DNA of 64,000 nucleotides from JBBSGA01 sp038254585. Lineage in GTDB: Bacteria > Chloroflexota > Chloroflexia > Chloroflexales > Kallotenuaceae. The notes beneath the pieces were generated by a model. It was not told the DNA's origin. It was given only the letters and a program-made list of their open reading frames with translations, and made no database searches. Both the position numbers and the translations under genes were made by a program. Below are positions 49,976 to 59,083 of this stretch, piece by piece. The stretch spans positions 1 to 64,000 of the forward strand of contig JBBSGA010000001.1 in assembly GCA_038254585.1 (NCBI GenBank), read 5' to 3'. Every line of letters begins with the position of its first letter. Positions within the stretch are counted from its first letter, which is position 1.

Positions 49976-51649
49976 CTATCCATAGAAATCCGTGTAGCCT
50001 TCTTGCTCCAGACGCCGGAGCATACGGCGGACCTTTGCCGCCGACTCGGGAAAGCGATCGGCGGTGGATTGCCCCGCGGCCTGCAGCACTGCCAGCAGAT
50101 CGCCGAGTGCCTTGCGCATACGTGGACCATCCTCACCGCGTAGCTTCGGCAGGATCTTCTGTTTGATCTGGAGATCGAGCGCCTGCTCTACCGGAAGAAC
50201 CTCTCGTGCGCGCTCGAGATAGCGCAGAACTTCCGCAATCGTTCGGTAGCCAAACGGCTGGCCAATCTCCGACAAGATCGCGTGGAGCTCCATCAGGATC
50301 GGCCAGGCAGTTGGATCGACGGCGGTGGGGTAGGTGCGCCGAAAGGCATCGAGGTCGACCTCCGTGAGCTCGATCACGTTCGCCCGGTCAAGTAGCTTAT
50401 CAGAAAGCGCGAAGGTCGATTCGTCGACGTTGACCGTCCCGGTAAGCGCCACGTTCAGCGGCAGGCGGAACGGGTTGCGCAAGGTCTCGCCCTCGGACGT
50501 CGAGACGGCAGCCCCAGGTGCGCCGAGGTCGACCAGATGCTCGGTCGTCTCGAGGGCGGACAGGAGCGGCGCCAGATAGTACTCGGGCCGTGCGAGATTG
50601 AGCTCGTCAAGACAGACATAGTAGGGCTGCTGCGGATCGCCGGCCGCGCGGTGCAGGAACCGCAAGAGCGCCGTCGGGTGGAAGAGGCCGGTCAGCCCGT
50701 TGTAGTACCCTAGTAAGTCACGCGCGTTATGCCAATCGGGCTGCACGGCAACCAGGAGATAGAAGGGATTCGCCGCGGCCGGCGATTGTATACCGTGCAC
50801 GGCATCGGCGTAGAGCCGCGTCAGGAGCGTCTTGCCCGTGCCAGAGATGCCCGGTAAGATCACGAGCGGCTTGGTCTGGAGCGCGACGTGATAGGCCCGC
50901 AGGATCTGATCGTCATAGGCGAAGCCGCCGGTGGCGATCCGCTCGGCGATCACGTCGAAGGCTGGCAGGCGTGAGATCGTCGTATATGCCGCCGGGCGCT
51001 CGCGCAGAGGCTCTCCGCCCCACTCGACGGTCTCCACCTCCTCCATGATCGCCTCGTTGAGCGGAAGCAGACGCAGCGCATCCTGGATCAGCAGCGTACT
51101 GAAGTCCGCCGCCGCGACTCTTGGATCATCCCAGCTATAGGCATAGCCGGCCCAGAGGTACTGGGCATCCGAGCGAAGATATGCGTCGAGCCACAGAGCG
51201 CCTTCCAGGGGGGCACCGGTAAAGCGCGCCTCGGGGATAGCGTCCACGAGCGACTGCCACACCGCTCGCCCCGCCTCCCAGACGCGGCGAAGCGCATCTT
51301 TGCGCGCACCCCACAGCGTGAGCCCCACCAGAATCGTGCGCTCGTCACCGCTCACTCCGACGTAAATGCCTGAGCCGCGCGGGGGCCGGTCGAGAGCGAA
51401 ATGGTATTCGCCGATCGGCTCGCGCCGGCCGCGGCCGCGGTTCAGGTAGCGCGCCGTCTTCCAAGTTATCTCGTAGAGCGGCCACTCACGGCCAAGCTGG
51501 GCTCGACCGGCCGTCGCGAGCTGTTCCGCCAATGCCGCCAGGATCGGATGAAGGTGCTCCTGTACTGCCACCCAACGCTCCCCGACGCCTGGCTTCGCCA
51601 GACTCTGAAGGGCATCGTGCGTAAATCCTTGAAAAGGCAGCTCGGTCAT
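49976..51649 (-). CDS. McrB-like AAA+ ATPase with a novel N-terminal domain
   Basis: 557 residues. AAA+ core of the McrB type: Walker A GISGTGKT (267-274), AVQPDWHNARDLLGYYN, Walker B VCLDELNLARPEYY (about 345-357) and NVALTGTVNVDESTFALSDKLLDRAN (sensor/Arg-finger region), then a helical C-terminal part. The N-terminal 200 residues (YEITWKTARYLNRG, EYHFALDRPPRGSGIYVGVSG, LTLWGARKDAL) are not the McrB DNA-binding domain I know; they faintly recall DUF2461-like strands. No McrC nuclease gene lies next to it. Could be a solitary defence or nucleic-acid remodelling ATPase. Confidence 0.75.
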   Translation of the reverse strand: MTELPFQGFTHDALQSLAKPGVGERWVAVQEHLHPILAALAEQLATAGRAQLGREWPLYEITWKTARYLNRGRGRREPIGEYHFALDRPPRGSGIYVGVSGDERTILVGLTLWGARKDALRRVWEAGRAVWQSLVDAIPEARFTGAPLEGALWLDAYLRSDAQYLWAGYAYSWDDPRVAAADFSTLLIQDALRLLPLNEAIMEEVETVEWGGEPLRERPAAYTTISRLPAFDVIAERIATGGFAYDDQILRAYHVALQTKPLVILPGISGTGKTLLTRLYADAVHGIQSPAAANPFYLLVAVQPDWHNARDLLGYYNGLTGLFHPTALLRFLHRAAGDPQQPYYVCLDELNLARPEYYLAPLLSALETTEHLVDLGAPGAAVSTSEGETLRNPFRLPLNVALTGTVNVDESTFALSDKLLDRANVIELTEVDLDAFRRTYPTAVDPTAWPILMELHAILSEIGQPFGYRTIAEVLRYLERAREVLPVEQALDLQIKQKILPKLRGEDGPRMRKALGDLLAVLQAAGQSTADRFPESAAKVRRMLRRLEQEGYTDFYG

Positions 51650-51686
51650 CGGCCATCAGCAACCAGTTGCTCCCCCAGCACAAAAG

Positions 51687-51713
51687 CTGGGCGCCCTACT
51701 ACAGGACGCCCAG
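51687..51713 (-). terminator. Terminator after the 51769-52470 gene
   Basis: CTGGGCG/CGCCCAG with an inner CCT/AGG stem; on the minus strand a TTTT tract follows. It separates the hypothetical gene from the AAA+ gene, so these are probably not one transcript unless read-through occurs. Confidence 0.65.
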
Positions 51714-51768
51714 TACCGCACAACCATTGCCCGCAAGGTCTACCAACGCCGGATCTTCGCGAAGTTCC

Positions 51769-52470
51769 CTATGCCGTGGGCGGGCGGAGGTAAATCCGCT
51801 CGTCGTCGAAGTCCATCGGCAGAGCTACGGGGGGCTCGTCGACGTCGGGCAGGCGGGACGACGACAAATACTCTGTCATCGCGACCAGCAGATCGCGGAC
51901 TTCCGAGCAAGCATCTTCGAGCACATCCTCGAGCGCGTCCAGCTCATGAATCGGGTCGCCGATGGTCCACACCTGGTGGGCCTTGAGTTGTGTGATCCGG
52001 ATTTCACCACCCGCAAACTGGACGTTCGCATCGACGCTGACGACATTCTTATGGTCGATCATGCTGCGGTGCATATCCTGCACGGAGTGAACAAGACGTG
52101 GAAGCATCGTCACATCGTCGCCTATCGGGCGGTGGATCGGGATCGTGTAAGTCACGTCGAGCGCCAGCGACGCCTCGTAAGCGCAGCCGACTAAAGCATG
52201 AGAGCAGGCAACATTGTCGCCATGGTAGCGCTCGCACAGGGCCTCGGTCCCGATCGTCGAGATCGCGGTCATGGCCGCATCCCAGCGAAAACCGAGCGAT
52301 GCTTGGATCGAGCTGGGCCGGGGCGACGCCTGGCCTGGCGGCAAGCAGGACATAGTAAATGTGCGCTGGAGTGAGTGCGGATCGATTGCCTCATCTGATT
52401 GCCACACATTCAACCCGACTTGCTCCGCACTATCGAGCAGCGCATCGGAGATTGTCTCGTACGAGAGCAT
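51769..52470 (-). CDS. Hypothetical protein (233 aa)
   Basis: MLSYETISDALLDSAEQVGL..., soluble and acidic, with no recognised family. The middle is strand-rich (YEASLALDVTYTIPI) and the rest carries acidic helices (IHELDALEDVLEDACSEVRDLL). GGGAGGAAAGG precedes the ATG and a TATAAT lies at 52500-52505, so it is well expressed in form. Sits upstream of the McrB-like gene on the same strand, with a terminator between. Confidence 0.6.
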   Translation of the reverse strand: MLSYETISDALLDSAEQVGLNVWQSDEAIDPHSLQRTFTMSCLPPGQASPRPSSIQASLGFRWDAAMTAISTIGTEALCERYHGDNVACSHALVGCAYEASLALDVTYTIPIHRPIGDDVTMLPRLVHSVQDMHRSMIDHKNVVSVDANVQFAGGEIRITQLKAHQVWTIGDPIHELDALEDVLEDACSEVRDLLVAMTEYLSSSRLPDVDEPPVALPMDFDDERIYLRPPTA

Positions 52471-52499
52471 AAGACCTTTCCTCCCGGGAAGTCAGGGCA

Positions 52500-52505
52500 A
52501 TTATA
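52500..52505 (-). promoter_or_regulatory. -10 box (TATAAT) for the 233-aa hypothetical gene
   Basis: TATAAT on the minus strand, 29 bases before the ATG at 52470; the -35 region (CCCCAA) is poor. Confidence 0.5.
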
Positions 52506-52601
52506 GCATAGGCGTCGTTCTTTTGGGGAATACAGACGGCGATCGGCACACGGGCTGAGCACAAATGTTCGATCGGCACGGCAGATCGGCGCCAGGTGTG
52601 G

Positions 52602-52607
52602 TATAAT
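52602..52607 (+). promoter_or_regulatory. -10 box (TATAAT) giving a near-leaderless start
   Basis: TATAAT ends ten bases before the first ATG (52618) of the membrane protein gene ahead of gyrB; no ribosome site lies between. Expected transcript start is about 52614. Confidence 0.55.
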
Positions 52608-52617
52608 AGTTGTACAT

Positions 52618-53589
52618 ATGATGCATCGTAAAGCCACAAATGCTGCCCGCCCGCCGTCACTTGTAGACACTGTCGGAACCGGGTTCCGAGCCTTGAATCG
52701 GGCGCTCCCGGCGCTTCTTGTTCCACTCATCTTGGATGTGTGGTACTGGGTAGGGCCACGTATTTCGATCCATCCGCTCGTGGAGTGGGTGCGCAAGGCC
52801 TTCGACCCTACGACTTGGCAGCAGCTGCGCACGCAAGTCGACCCGCTGATGCTTTCGGACCGTCTGTTCGATCTGAAGTACGCCGGTCAGATCGAGGGAA
52901 GGCTGCCCTTCTGGCAGCGTATCTACGCGCTGGAGCCCGCCGCGAGCGCACCCATGCTCTTTCGGCCAGCTACCTGGTACGTCGGCGGATTTCTCACGCT
53001 CTTCGCGGCGGTGATCGCGATCAATATCGTGCTGACACTCTTGACGGCGATCTATTTGATCCCGTTAGCCGACATCATTCGTGGTGGCACCGCGCCTCGA
53101 AGCTGGATCAGGCGTGTACTTCGTGCCTGGGTGTCTCAGCTCGGCGTCGTCGGTATCATTCTGACCTTCTTCATCGTGATCGGCGTTCCGCTGCTCACAG
53201 TAGCAGGCGTTTTGACGACAGTCGCGCCGGCTCTCGGCAACTTTATGGCGGTTTTTTCGATGGCAGTCCTGCTCTGGATCGTTTTCACCGCTAGTTTTGC
53301 ATATGACGCGATCGTGGTGAGCGACGCGGGGCCAATTGGAGCGATGCTGGCCAGCTTGCTGATCATACGCAAGTCGTTCTGGGGCGCCGTCGGGCTCTAC
53401 CTCCTCAACTTCTTTATTTTGGCCGGCCTGAGTATTATCTGGGACGGGCTGATGGGCTCACTCCCCGGGTTGATCGTCGCGATGCTCTCGAGCGCCTACG
53501 TCGGGGCAGGCCTCGCGGCGGCGCATCTCGTCTTCTACCGCGACCGTCTACCGGTGTCGGCTGCCCGTAAACCCGAATCTCAAGCATAA
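52618..53589 (+). CDS. Polytopic membrane protein upstream of gyrB
   Basis: 323 residues with about six membrane spans, clustered in residues 120-310 (GGFLTLFAAVIAINIVLTLL, GVVGIILTFFIVIGVPLLTV and others). No family recognised. Two ATGs are adjacent at a near-leaderless start. gyrB begins 15 bases after its stop, so gyrB is probably transcribed from the same TATAAT promoter. Role unknown. Confidence 0.7.
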   Translation: MMHRKATNAARPPSLVDTVGTGFRALNRALPALLVPLILDVWYWVGPRISIHPLVEWVRKAFDPTTWQQLRTQVDPLMLSDRLFDLKYAGQIEGRLPFWQRIYALEPAASAPMLFRPATWYVGGFLTLFAAVIAINIVLTLLTAIYLIPLADIIRGGTAPRSWIRRVLRAWVSQLGVVGIILTFFIVIGVPLLTVAGVLTTVAPALGNFMAVFSMAVLLWIVFTASFAYDAIVVSDAGPIGAMLASLLIIRKSFWGAVGLYLLNFFILAGLSIIWDGLMGSLPGLIVAMLSSAYVGAGLAAAHLVFYRDRLPVSAARKPESQA

Positions 53590-53604
53590 GAACCAGAGGA
53601 GAGC

Positions 53605-56600
53605 ATGGCTAACACAGCGACAACTCATGAGTACGGTGCGGACCAGATCACGGTCCTCGAAGGGCTCGAGGCCGTTCGGAAGCGCCCGGGTATGTACATC
53701 GGGCCTACCGATATCAACGGGCTCCACCATATGATTCGCGAGCTTGTCGACAACTCAGTCGACGAAGCCCTCGCCGGACATGCCGATACGATCGACGTCA
53801 CGATCCACGCCGACGGATCGGTCTCGGTCGGCGATAACGGCCGCGGCATCCCTGTCGGTATCAACCATAAGCACAAGAAGTCGGCGCTGGAGCTCGCCGC
53901 GACGCTCCTGCATGCCGGCGGCAAGTTCGGCGAGGGCGGCTATAAGGTCTCGGCCGGACTCCACGGCGTGGGGCTGTCGGTGGTGAACGCTCTCTCGGAC
54001 TGGATGTATATCGAGGTGCGCCAGAACGGCAAGCTGTACCGCCAGGATTACCGCCACGGCGTGCCGCTTGGCCCGGTCAAGCCGATTCGCGACGCAGAGG
54101 GGACGGGGACCTTCCAGTGCTTCATGCCCGACGTGACGATCTTCAAGGAGATCGACTACACCTATCGTGTGCTGGCCCAGCGCTTCCGGGAGATGGCCTA
54201 CCTGACCAAGGGCCTGCGCATCCGCTTCGTCGACGAGCGCGAGGACCTCGAAACGTCTTTCTACTTCGAAGGCGGTATCATCTCGTTCGTGCGCCACCTC
54301 AACAAGGAAAAGGACGTGCTACACAAGCCGCCCTTCTACGCCGAGCGGACGATCGAGGGTGTGAACGTCGAGGTGGCGATGCAGTATACCGATAGCTTCG
54401 ACCGCGACTCGATCTACGCGTTCGCCAATAACATCAACAATGCCGACGGCGGCGCCCACATCACCGGCTTTCGCACGGCGATCACGCGCGTCATCAACAA
54501 CTATGCCCGCAACAAGGGCATGTTGAAGGAGAAGGAGGACAACCTCTCCGGCGACGACGTGCGTGAGGGCCTGACGGCAGTCGTCAGCGTCAAGCTGGTC
54601 GACCCGCAGTTCTCCTCTCAGACCAAGGAGAAGCTCGTCAATCCGGAGGCGCGAACGGCAGTCGAGGCGACGATCAACGATACCTTCGCGGCGTACCTTG
54701 AAGAGAATCCAAGTGATGCGAAGCGCATCATCGAGAAATGTCTCTTCGCGGCGCGCGCCCGCAAGGCAGCCATGCAAGCGCGCGACACGGTGCGCAAAGG
54801 CGCCCTGGAAGGCTTCTCGCTCCCCGGTAAGCTCGCGGACTGCTCCGACACCAACCCGGCTCGCTGCGAGATCTACATTGTGGAAGGCGACAGCGCCGGC
54901 GGCTGTTTTTCTGGGGAGACGCTCGTTGCGCTGGCCGATGGTCGCTCCCTCAGCTTCAAGGATCTTGTGGCCGAGCAGGCGATGGGCAAAGAGCACTTTG
55001 TCTATACCATCCGCGAGGATGGAAAGATTGGATTGGAACGTGCGATCAACGCTCGTGTAACGAAGCAGGATGCGGCGGTTGTTCGGGTCATCCTCGACAA
55101 TGGTGAGACCATTACGTGCACGCCGGATCATCGCTTCATGGTACGCGATGGCAGCTATAAGGCTGCCGCCGAGCTTACGAGCGATGACTCGTTGATGCCT
55201 TTATATCGTAAGCTGTCCGACTCGACGCAGCCCAGCATTACTATCGACGGCTACGAAATGGTGTGGGATCCGCGATCTGATCGTTGGCTCTTCACCCACT
55301 TGCTTGCGGACTGGTATAACCGCTGGCACGGAGCGTATGCGGAAGCGGATGGTGACCATTGCCATCACGTTGACTTTAACAAGCACAACAATAACCCAAC
55401 CAACATTCAGCGCTTGCCGGCTGATGTGCATCTTGCTCTGCACCGTGAACACGTAAGCCGAACATTGCATCGTCCTGAAGTCATTGAGAAGTGCCGCGAA
55501 CTCCACCAAAGCACCGAGTTCCGCTCCTTTATGAGTGAGCGCATGCGGCAGCCAGAGACACGACAAGTGCTTTCGGACCAAGCCAAGGCGCAGTGGGAAG
55601 ACGAAACATACAAAGCCTTCATGATGGAGAAGTGGTGCGAGTTCTACGCCAGCAACGAGGACTATCGTCATGCGAATGAAGCACGCCTAGACCAGGCGCA
55701 ACACGCGTATTGGAGCGACGAAGCCAATCGTCGTGCACAAGCTGAGCGTGTTCGTGCTCACTTTGCTAACAATCCCGGAGCGCGTGAAATGCACGTGCTT
55801 AATGCCCAGGCACAATGGCAGGACGAAGAGTTGCTGGCATGGCGGCGCGAAAAGACACAGGAACAGTGGACGCCCGAATTTCGGGCCAAGCGTCGTGAGG
55901 CGTTGAACCAGACCTACTATCGCAAGACTCTCGCTACGCTGAAGCAGTTTGAGACAGCACAGGGGGACCTGGATCTAGGTGCATACAGCTCATACCGCCA
56001 GGCAACCCGTGATAAGTCGTTGCTACGCTTCGACAGCTTCTGCGAGCGATACTTCGCGGGCGACGAAGCGCACGCTCGCGAAGCTGTAGTGAATTACAAC
56101 CATCGCATTGCGGCAGTCGAGCGTGTTGAAGAACGTATCGATGTGTACGACATCGAAGTTCCGAATACGCACAACTTCGCGTTGGCGAGCGGTATTTTCG
56201 TCCATAACAGTGCCAAGCAGGGCCGTGACCGTCGCTTCCAGGCGATCCTGCCGCTGCGTGGCAAGATCCTGAACGTCGAGCGCGCACGGCTCGACAAGAT
56301 GTTGGGCAACAACGAGGTGCGGGCGCTGATCACCGCAATGGGCGCCGGGGTCGGTGATATTCTCGACCTGACGAAGCTGCGCTACCATCGCATAATGCTC
56401 ATGACCGACGCGGACGTCGACGGCGCGCACATCCGCACGCTGCTGCTGACCTTCTTCTTCCGCCACATGCGCGAGATTATCACCAACGGCCACCTCTACA
56501 TCGCGCAGCCGCCGCTCTACCGGCTCAAGTACGGCAAGGTCGAGCAGTACGTCTTCTCGGATCGCCAGCGCGACGAGTGGGTTGAGAAGGTGCCGGCTGA

Positions 56601-56829
56601 CGACCGCAAGAAGATCGAGGTCCAGCGCTACAAGGGCCTCGGCGAGATGAACCCCGAGCAGCTGTGGGACACGACCATGAACCCGCAGAACCGGATGGTC
56701 CAGCAGGTGACCGTCGACGACGCCGCGCAGGCCGACGAGACCTTCACCATGCTCATGGGCGACCACGTCCCGCCCCGCAAGCGCTTCATCCAGACCCACG
56801 CCGTCGAGGTCCGCAACCTCGACGTATAG
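53605..56829 (+). CDS. gyrB: DNA gyrase subunit B precursor containing an intein
   Basis: 1074 residues: N-extein 433, intein 435, C-extein 206, so the mature protein would be about 639 residues, normal for GyrB. N-extein: GHKL ATPase (ELVDNSVDEALAGHAD, GDNGRGIP, GLHGVGLSVVNALS), transducer (PQFSSQTKEKL), and the start of the TOPRIM domain with IVEGDSAGG. C-extein: SAKQGRDRRFQAILPLRGKILNVE, metal-binding TDADVDGAHIRTLLL, and YKGLGEMNPEQLWDTTM. The intein splits the TOPRIM motif EGDSAGG/SAKQGRDR, so gyrase is inactive until splicing. AGAGGAGA precedes the ATG. Confidence 0.97.
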   Translation: MANTATTHEYGADQITVLEGLEAVRKRPGMYIGPTDINGLHHMIRELVDNSVDEALAGHADTIDVTIHADGSVSVGDNGRGIPVGINHKHKKSALELAATLLHAGGKFGEGGYKVSAGLHGVGLSVVNALSDWMYIEVRQNGKLYRQDYRHGVPLGPVKPIRDAEGTGTFQCFMPDVTIFKEIDYTYRVLAQRFREMAYLTKGLRIRFVDEREDLETSFYFEGGIISFVRHLNKEKDVLHKPPFYAERTIEGVNVEVAMQYTDSFDRDSIYAFANNINNADGGAHITGFRTAITRVINNYARNKGMLKEKEDNLSGDDVREGLTAVVSVKLVDPQFSSQTKEKLVNPEARTAVEATINDTFAAYLEENPSDAKRIIEKCLFAARARKAAMQARDTVRKGALEGFSLPGKLADCSDTNPARCEIYIVEGDSAGGCFSGETLVALADGRSLSFKDLVAEQAMGKEHFVYTIREDGKIGLERAINARVTKQDAAVVRVILDNGETITCTPDHRFMVRDGSYKAAAELTSDDSLMPLYRKLSDSTQPSITIDGYEMVWDPRSDRWLFTHLLADWYNRWHGAYAEADGDHCHHVDFNKHNNNPTNIQRLPADVHLALHREHVSRTLHRPEVIEKCRELHQSTEFRSFMSERMRQPETRQVLSDQAKAQWEDETYKAFMMEKWCEFYASNEDYRHANEARLDQAQHAYWSDEANRRAQAERVRAHFANNPGAREMHVLNAQAQWQDEELLAWRREKTQEQWTPEFRAKRREALNQTYYRKTLATLKQFETAQGDLDLGAYSSYRQATRDKSLLRFDSFCERYFAGDEAHAREAVVNYNHRIAAVERVEERIDVYDIEVPNTHNFALASGIFVHNSAKQGRDRRFQAILPLRGKILNVERARLDKMLGNNEVRALITAMGAGVGDILDLTKLRYHRIMLMTDADVDGAHIRTLLLTFFFRHMREIITNGHLYIAQPPLYRLKYGKVEQYVFSDRQRDEWVEKVPADDRKKIEVQRYKGLGEMNPEQLWDTTMNPQNRMVQQVTVDDAAQADETFTMLMGDHVPPRKRFIQTHAVEVRNLDV
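54904..56208 (+). mobile_element. GyrB intein with HNH homing endonuclease
   Basis: 435 codons, beginning CFSGETLVALADGR (catalytic Cys1) and ending VYDIEVPNTHNFALASGIFVHN before Ser+1. Block B has CTPDHRFMVRDG. The centre holds an HNH-type motif (HCHHVDFNKHNNNPTNI) and a long helical tail with recurring units (AQWEDET, AYWSDEANRR, AQWQDEELLAWRRE, EQWTPEFRAKRRE) like NUMOD-type DNA-binding repeats. The ends closely match my memory of the Synechocystis GyrB intein at the same site, so the intein appears to be an old allele kept or spread by homing. Codon use seems less GC-rich than the flanking exteins. Confidence 0.95.
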
Positions 56830-56847
56830 TAGGCGGTAGTGAAAGCA

Positions 56848-56891
56848 GGAGGCAGCCACATCAATGTTTGGATGGCGGGCCTCCCCTTTTT
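56848..56891 (+). terminator. Terminator after gyrB
   Basis: GGAGGC and GCCTCC enclose a second stem (GCCACATC/GATGGC); CCTTTTTAT follows. Lies 19 bases after the gyrB stop. Confidence 0.75.
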
Positions 56892-57031
56892 ATTCGTGCT
56901 CACTGCCTATGTGCGATTGGAACAGGATGTGAGTCCAAACATGGCACGCTCTTTACGCTGGACGTCGGCAGACCTTGACGTGCTGCCTGATGAGTGAAAT
57001 TCCGCACCCTTCGTCCCGGACAAAGAAAAAC

Positions 57032-57055
57032 GGCCCGGCTGAATCCAGCCGGGCC
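57032..57055 (-). terminator. Terminator of the MFS transporter gene
   Basis: GGCCCGGCTG pairs perfectly with CAGCCGGGCC around a four-base loop; on the minus strand it is followed by a T-rich tract (TTTTTCTTTG). About 30 bases beyond the MFS stop. Confidence 0.85.
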
Positions 57056-57084
57056 TCCTAACGTCTACCGAAGAGCATAGCGCG

Positions 57085-58707
57085 TCAATGCGCGGGCGTA
57101 GCTGCCGCCGCGCTACGACCGGCCCATTTGAGGGGCCATCCCGGAAGGAAGAGCCCGATAACGATCGCCAGCATCGCGATGTAGAACGTCCAGGTGTAGG
57201 AGCGGTCGAAGCCGGCCAGGTTCTCACTACACGCCTGCTGGATGCCCTGGGCGATCTGCTTTTGAGCCGGCTGCGGCAGGTTCTTAGGCAGGCCCGGCGG
57301 CAGGTTGAGCGCTCCCGGCGGCAGGCCCGGCGTTTCGCAGACCCCGAACCGCTCGGCGGTCTTCACGCGTGTCGCCTCCTGAAATTGCTGCTGCTGAGCC
57401 TTCACCTGCGGTGAGAGTGTGCTCACAAGGATCGTGGCCAGAATCGCGACGCCGACCGACTGCACCACGAAGCGCGTGGAATTGACCAGCGACGAGCCGC
57501 GTGGAAGGGTATTACGCGGAACCGCGGAGAGAGCAGTCGCAAATGTGGTCTGCACAGTCATCCCCAGTGCCATACCGCGTAGGGAGAGCAGGAAGAGAAT
57601 CCAGCTAATCGGCGTCGTCGCCTCGAGCTTCGCAAGCTGCCACGTGTTGATCAGCAGGATCGTGAATCCCGTTACCACGAGCGGACGCGGCCCGATCTTG
57701 TCGTAGAGCCGGCCCGCTATCGGAGTGACGACACCTGATGTCAGCGCCATGGGTAGCAGGATGAAGCCGGTCGCCAGGGCCGTCCGTCCGCGCAGCGCCT
57801 GGAGATAGACGGGCAGGAGGAACTCGGCGCCAAAGAGCGCGAGAACCGTAACATAGCCGATAAGGCTCGCCGTGAGGAACGTGGGCCGTTTGTAAAGGCG
57901 GAGATCCAGCAGCGGCTCTTTCGCCACAAATAGCTCGATCAGACCGAACGCCAGCAGTGAGGCGGCGCCGATGCCGAACCAGGTCAGCACCCCGGTCGAG
58001 CTCCAGCCCCGGTCGGCCGCAATCGAGGCGGCATACAGCACCGACCCAAATCCGGCGATGGCCGTGATGAGGCCCAACGGATCAAGTGCCGGCTTGCGCG
58101 GATGCTTGTTCTCGCGCAGGAACCGCGACGCCAGTGTCAGGCCGACCAGCCCAACCGGAATGTTGATGAAGAAGATCGCGCGCCACAGATTCTGGTCGAC
58201 GAGCCAGCCCCCGAGGATTGGGCCGAGTGCGGGCGCAACCACCAGGGCAATGCCGAAGTAGCCAAGCGCCAGACCCTGCTCTTCCACCGGAAAGGCGGAG
58301 TAGAGCAGCGCCGATGCGAGCGGCTGCGCGACCCCGCCGCCGGCCCCTTGAAGTGCGCGCGCCGCCACGAGGAACCAGAGGTTCGGCGAGAGGCCGCACA
58401 GGACCGAGCCGAGCACGAAGACCATGAGCCCGCCGATATACATCCGCTTGCTCCCGAACCGGTCGGCCAGGTAGCCTGATATCGGAGTGCTCACCCCGAG
58501 CGCAAGCACATAGACGCTGATAATCCACTGCGAGTCGTTCAGCGTAGCGCCGAACTCGCCGCGCAAGGTCTGAAAGGCCACATTCACGACGGTCGTGTCG
58601 AGGATGATCATGAAGATGCCGAAGACGACCGAGATCAGCACCTTCCACTTGTAGGCCAGCCGGCCCTGAGGCTCAGATTCCGCCTGAGCCGGTCTCTGTT
58701 GGTCCAT
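57085..58707 (-). CDS. MFS drug efflux transporter, DHA2 (EmrB/QacA) type
   Basis: 540 residues with about 14 membrane spans. Motif A region SGYLADRFGSKRMYIGG, motif C-like region GYFGIALVVAPALGPILGGWLVDQ, and the DHA2 phrase LDTTVVNVAFQTL near the N-terminus. Drug:H+ antiporter of broad substrate. A degenerate tetR-like gene precedes it on the same strand, so it may have lost its repressor. Confidence 0.9.
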   Translation of the reverse strand: MDQQRPAQAESEPQGRLAYKWKVLISVVFGIFMIILDTTVVNVAFQTLRGEFGATLNDSQWIISVYVLALGVSTPISGYLADRFGSKRMYIGGLMVFVLGSVLCGLSPNLWFLVAARALQGAGGGVAQPLASALLYSAFPVEEQGLALGYFGIALVVAPALGPILGGWLVDQNLWRAIFFINIPVGLVGLTLASRFLRENKHPRKPALDPLGLITAIAGFGSVLYAASIAADRGWSSTGVLTWFGIGAASLLAFGLIELFVAKEPLLDLRLYKRPTFLTASLIGYVTVLALFGAEFLLPVYLQALRGRTALATGFILLPMALTSGVVTPIAGRLYDKIGPRPLVVTGFTILLINTWQLAKLEATTPISWILFLLSLRGMALGMTVQTTFATALSAVPRNTLPRGSSLVNSTRFVVQSVGVAILATILVSTLSPQVKAQQQQFQEATRVKTAERFGVCETPGLPPGALNLPPGLPKNLPQPAQKQIAQGIQQACSENLAGFDRSYTWTFYIAMLAIVIGLFLPGWPLKWAGRSAAAATPAH

Positions 58708-58716
58708 GTGTCCCCT

Positions 58717-59027
58717 TCATGATGTTCGAGAGCGCAGCTGTTGTTCTGAAGACGCATCTTCCTGATACCTGGTTCGTATGCCATCAAAGATGATTGAGAC
58801 AAGTGCGTTGCTGACGTTGGCGAGCGAACATTCGTCACTCGCCACCGCGTCGTCGTAGTCCGCCCTGAAGAGGCTCAGGAGCAGCCGCACGATCACGGGC
58901 GTAGGTAGAGCCTGGGCGATATCACCTTCAACCCATGCGCTGCATCAAGAATGGCGTCCTCGCGAGCCTGCCGCTGGCGTTCCCGCGAGGTAAAACCATC
59001 AATCGTCACCTCTCTTTCGTCCGCCAT
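58717..59027 (-). pseudogene. Remnant of a TetR-family repressor with an internal deletion
   Basis: The ATG at 59027 opens ADEREVTIDGFTSRERQRQ, then REDAILDAA, a typical TetR N-terminus ahead of the helix-turn-helix. The HTH and most of the ligand domain are missing; a different frame then gives GDIAQALPTPVIVRLLLSLF and ends at 58717 with SEQQLRSRTS, a TetR C-terminus. About 100 codons are gone and the frame is shifted, so no functional repressor remains. It lies directly upstream of, and on the same strand as, the efflux gene, the usual place for its regulator. Confidence 0.7.
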
Positions 59028-59053
59028 GGGTAGAACTTATAAGTTTCGGCAGT

Positions 59054-59083
59054 ATACCACTTTGTCTAGTTTGAAAATGGTAT
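59054..59083. promoter_or_regulatory. Inverted repeat upstream of the tetR remnant, possible old operator
   Basis: ATACCA and TGGTAT flank an 18-base AT-rich centre (CTTTGTCTAGTTTGAAAA), just before the remnant start. This suits a TetR-type operator or promoter; the repressor itself is broken. The stretch from 59084 to the aquaporin start at 59333 holds no gene. Confidence 0.4.
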
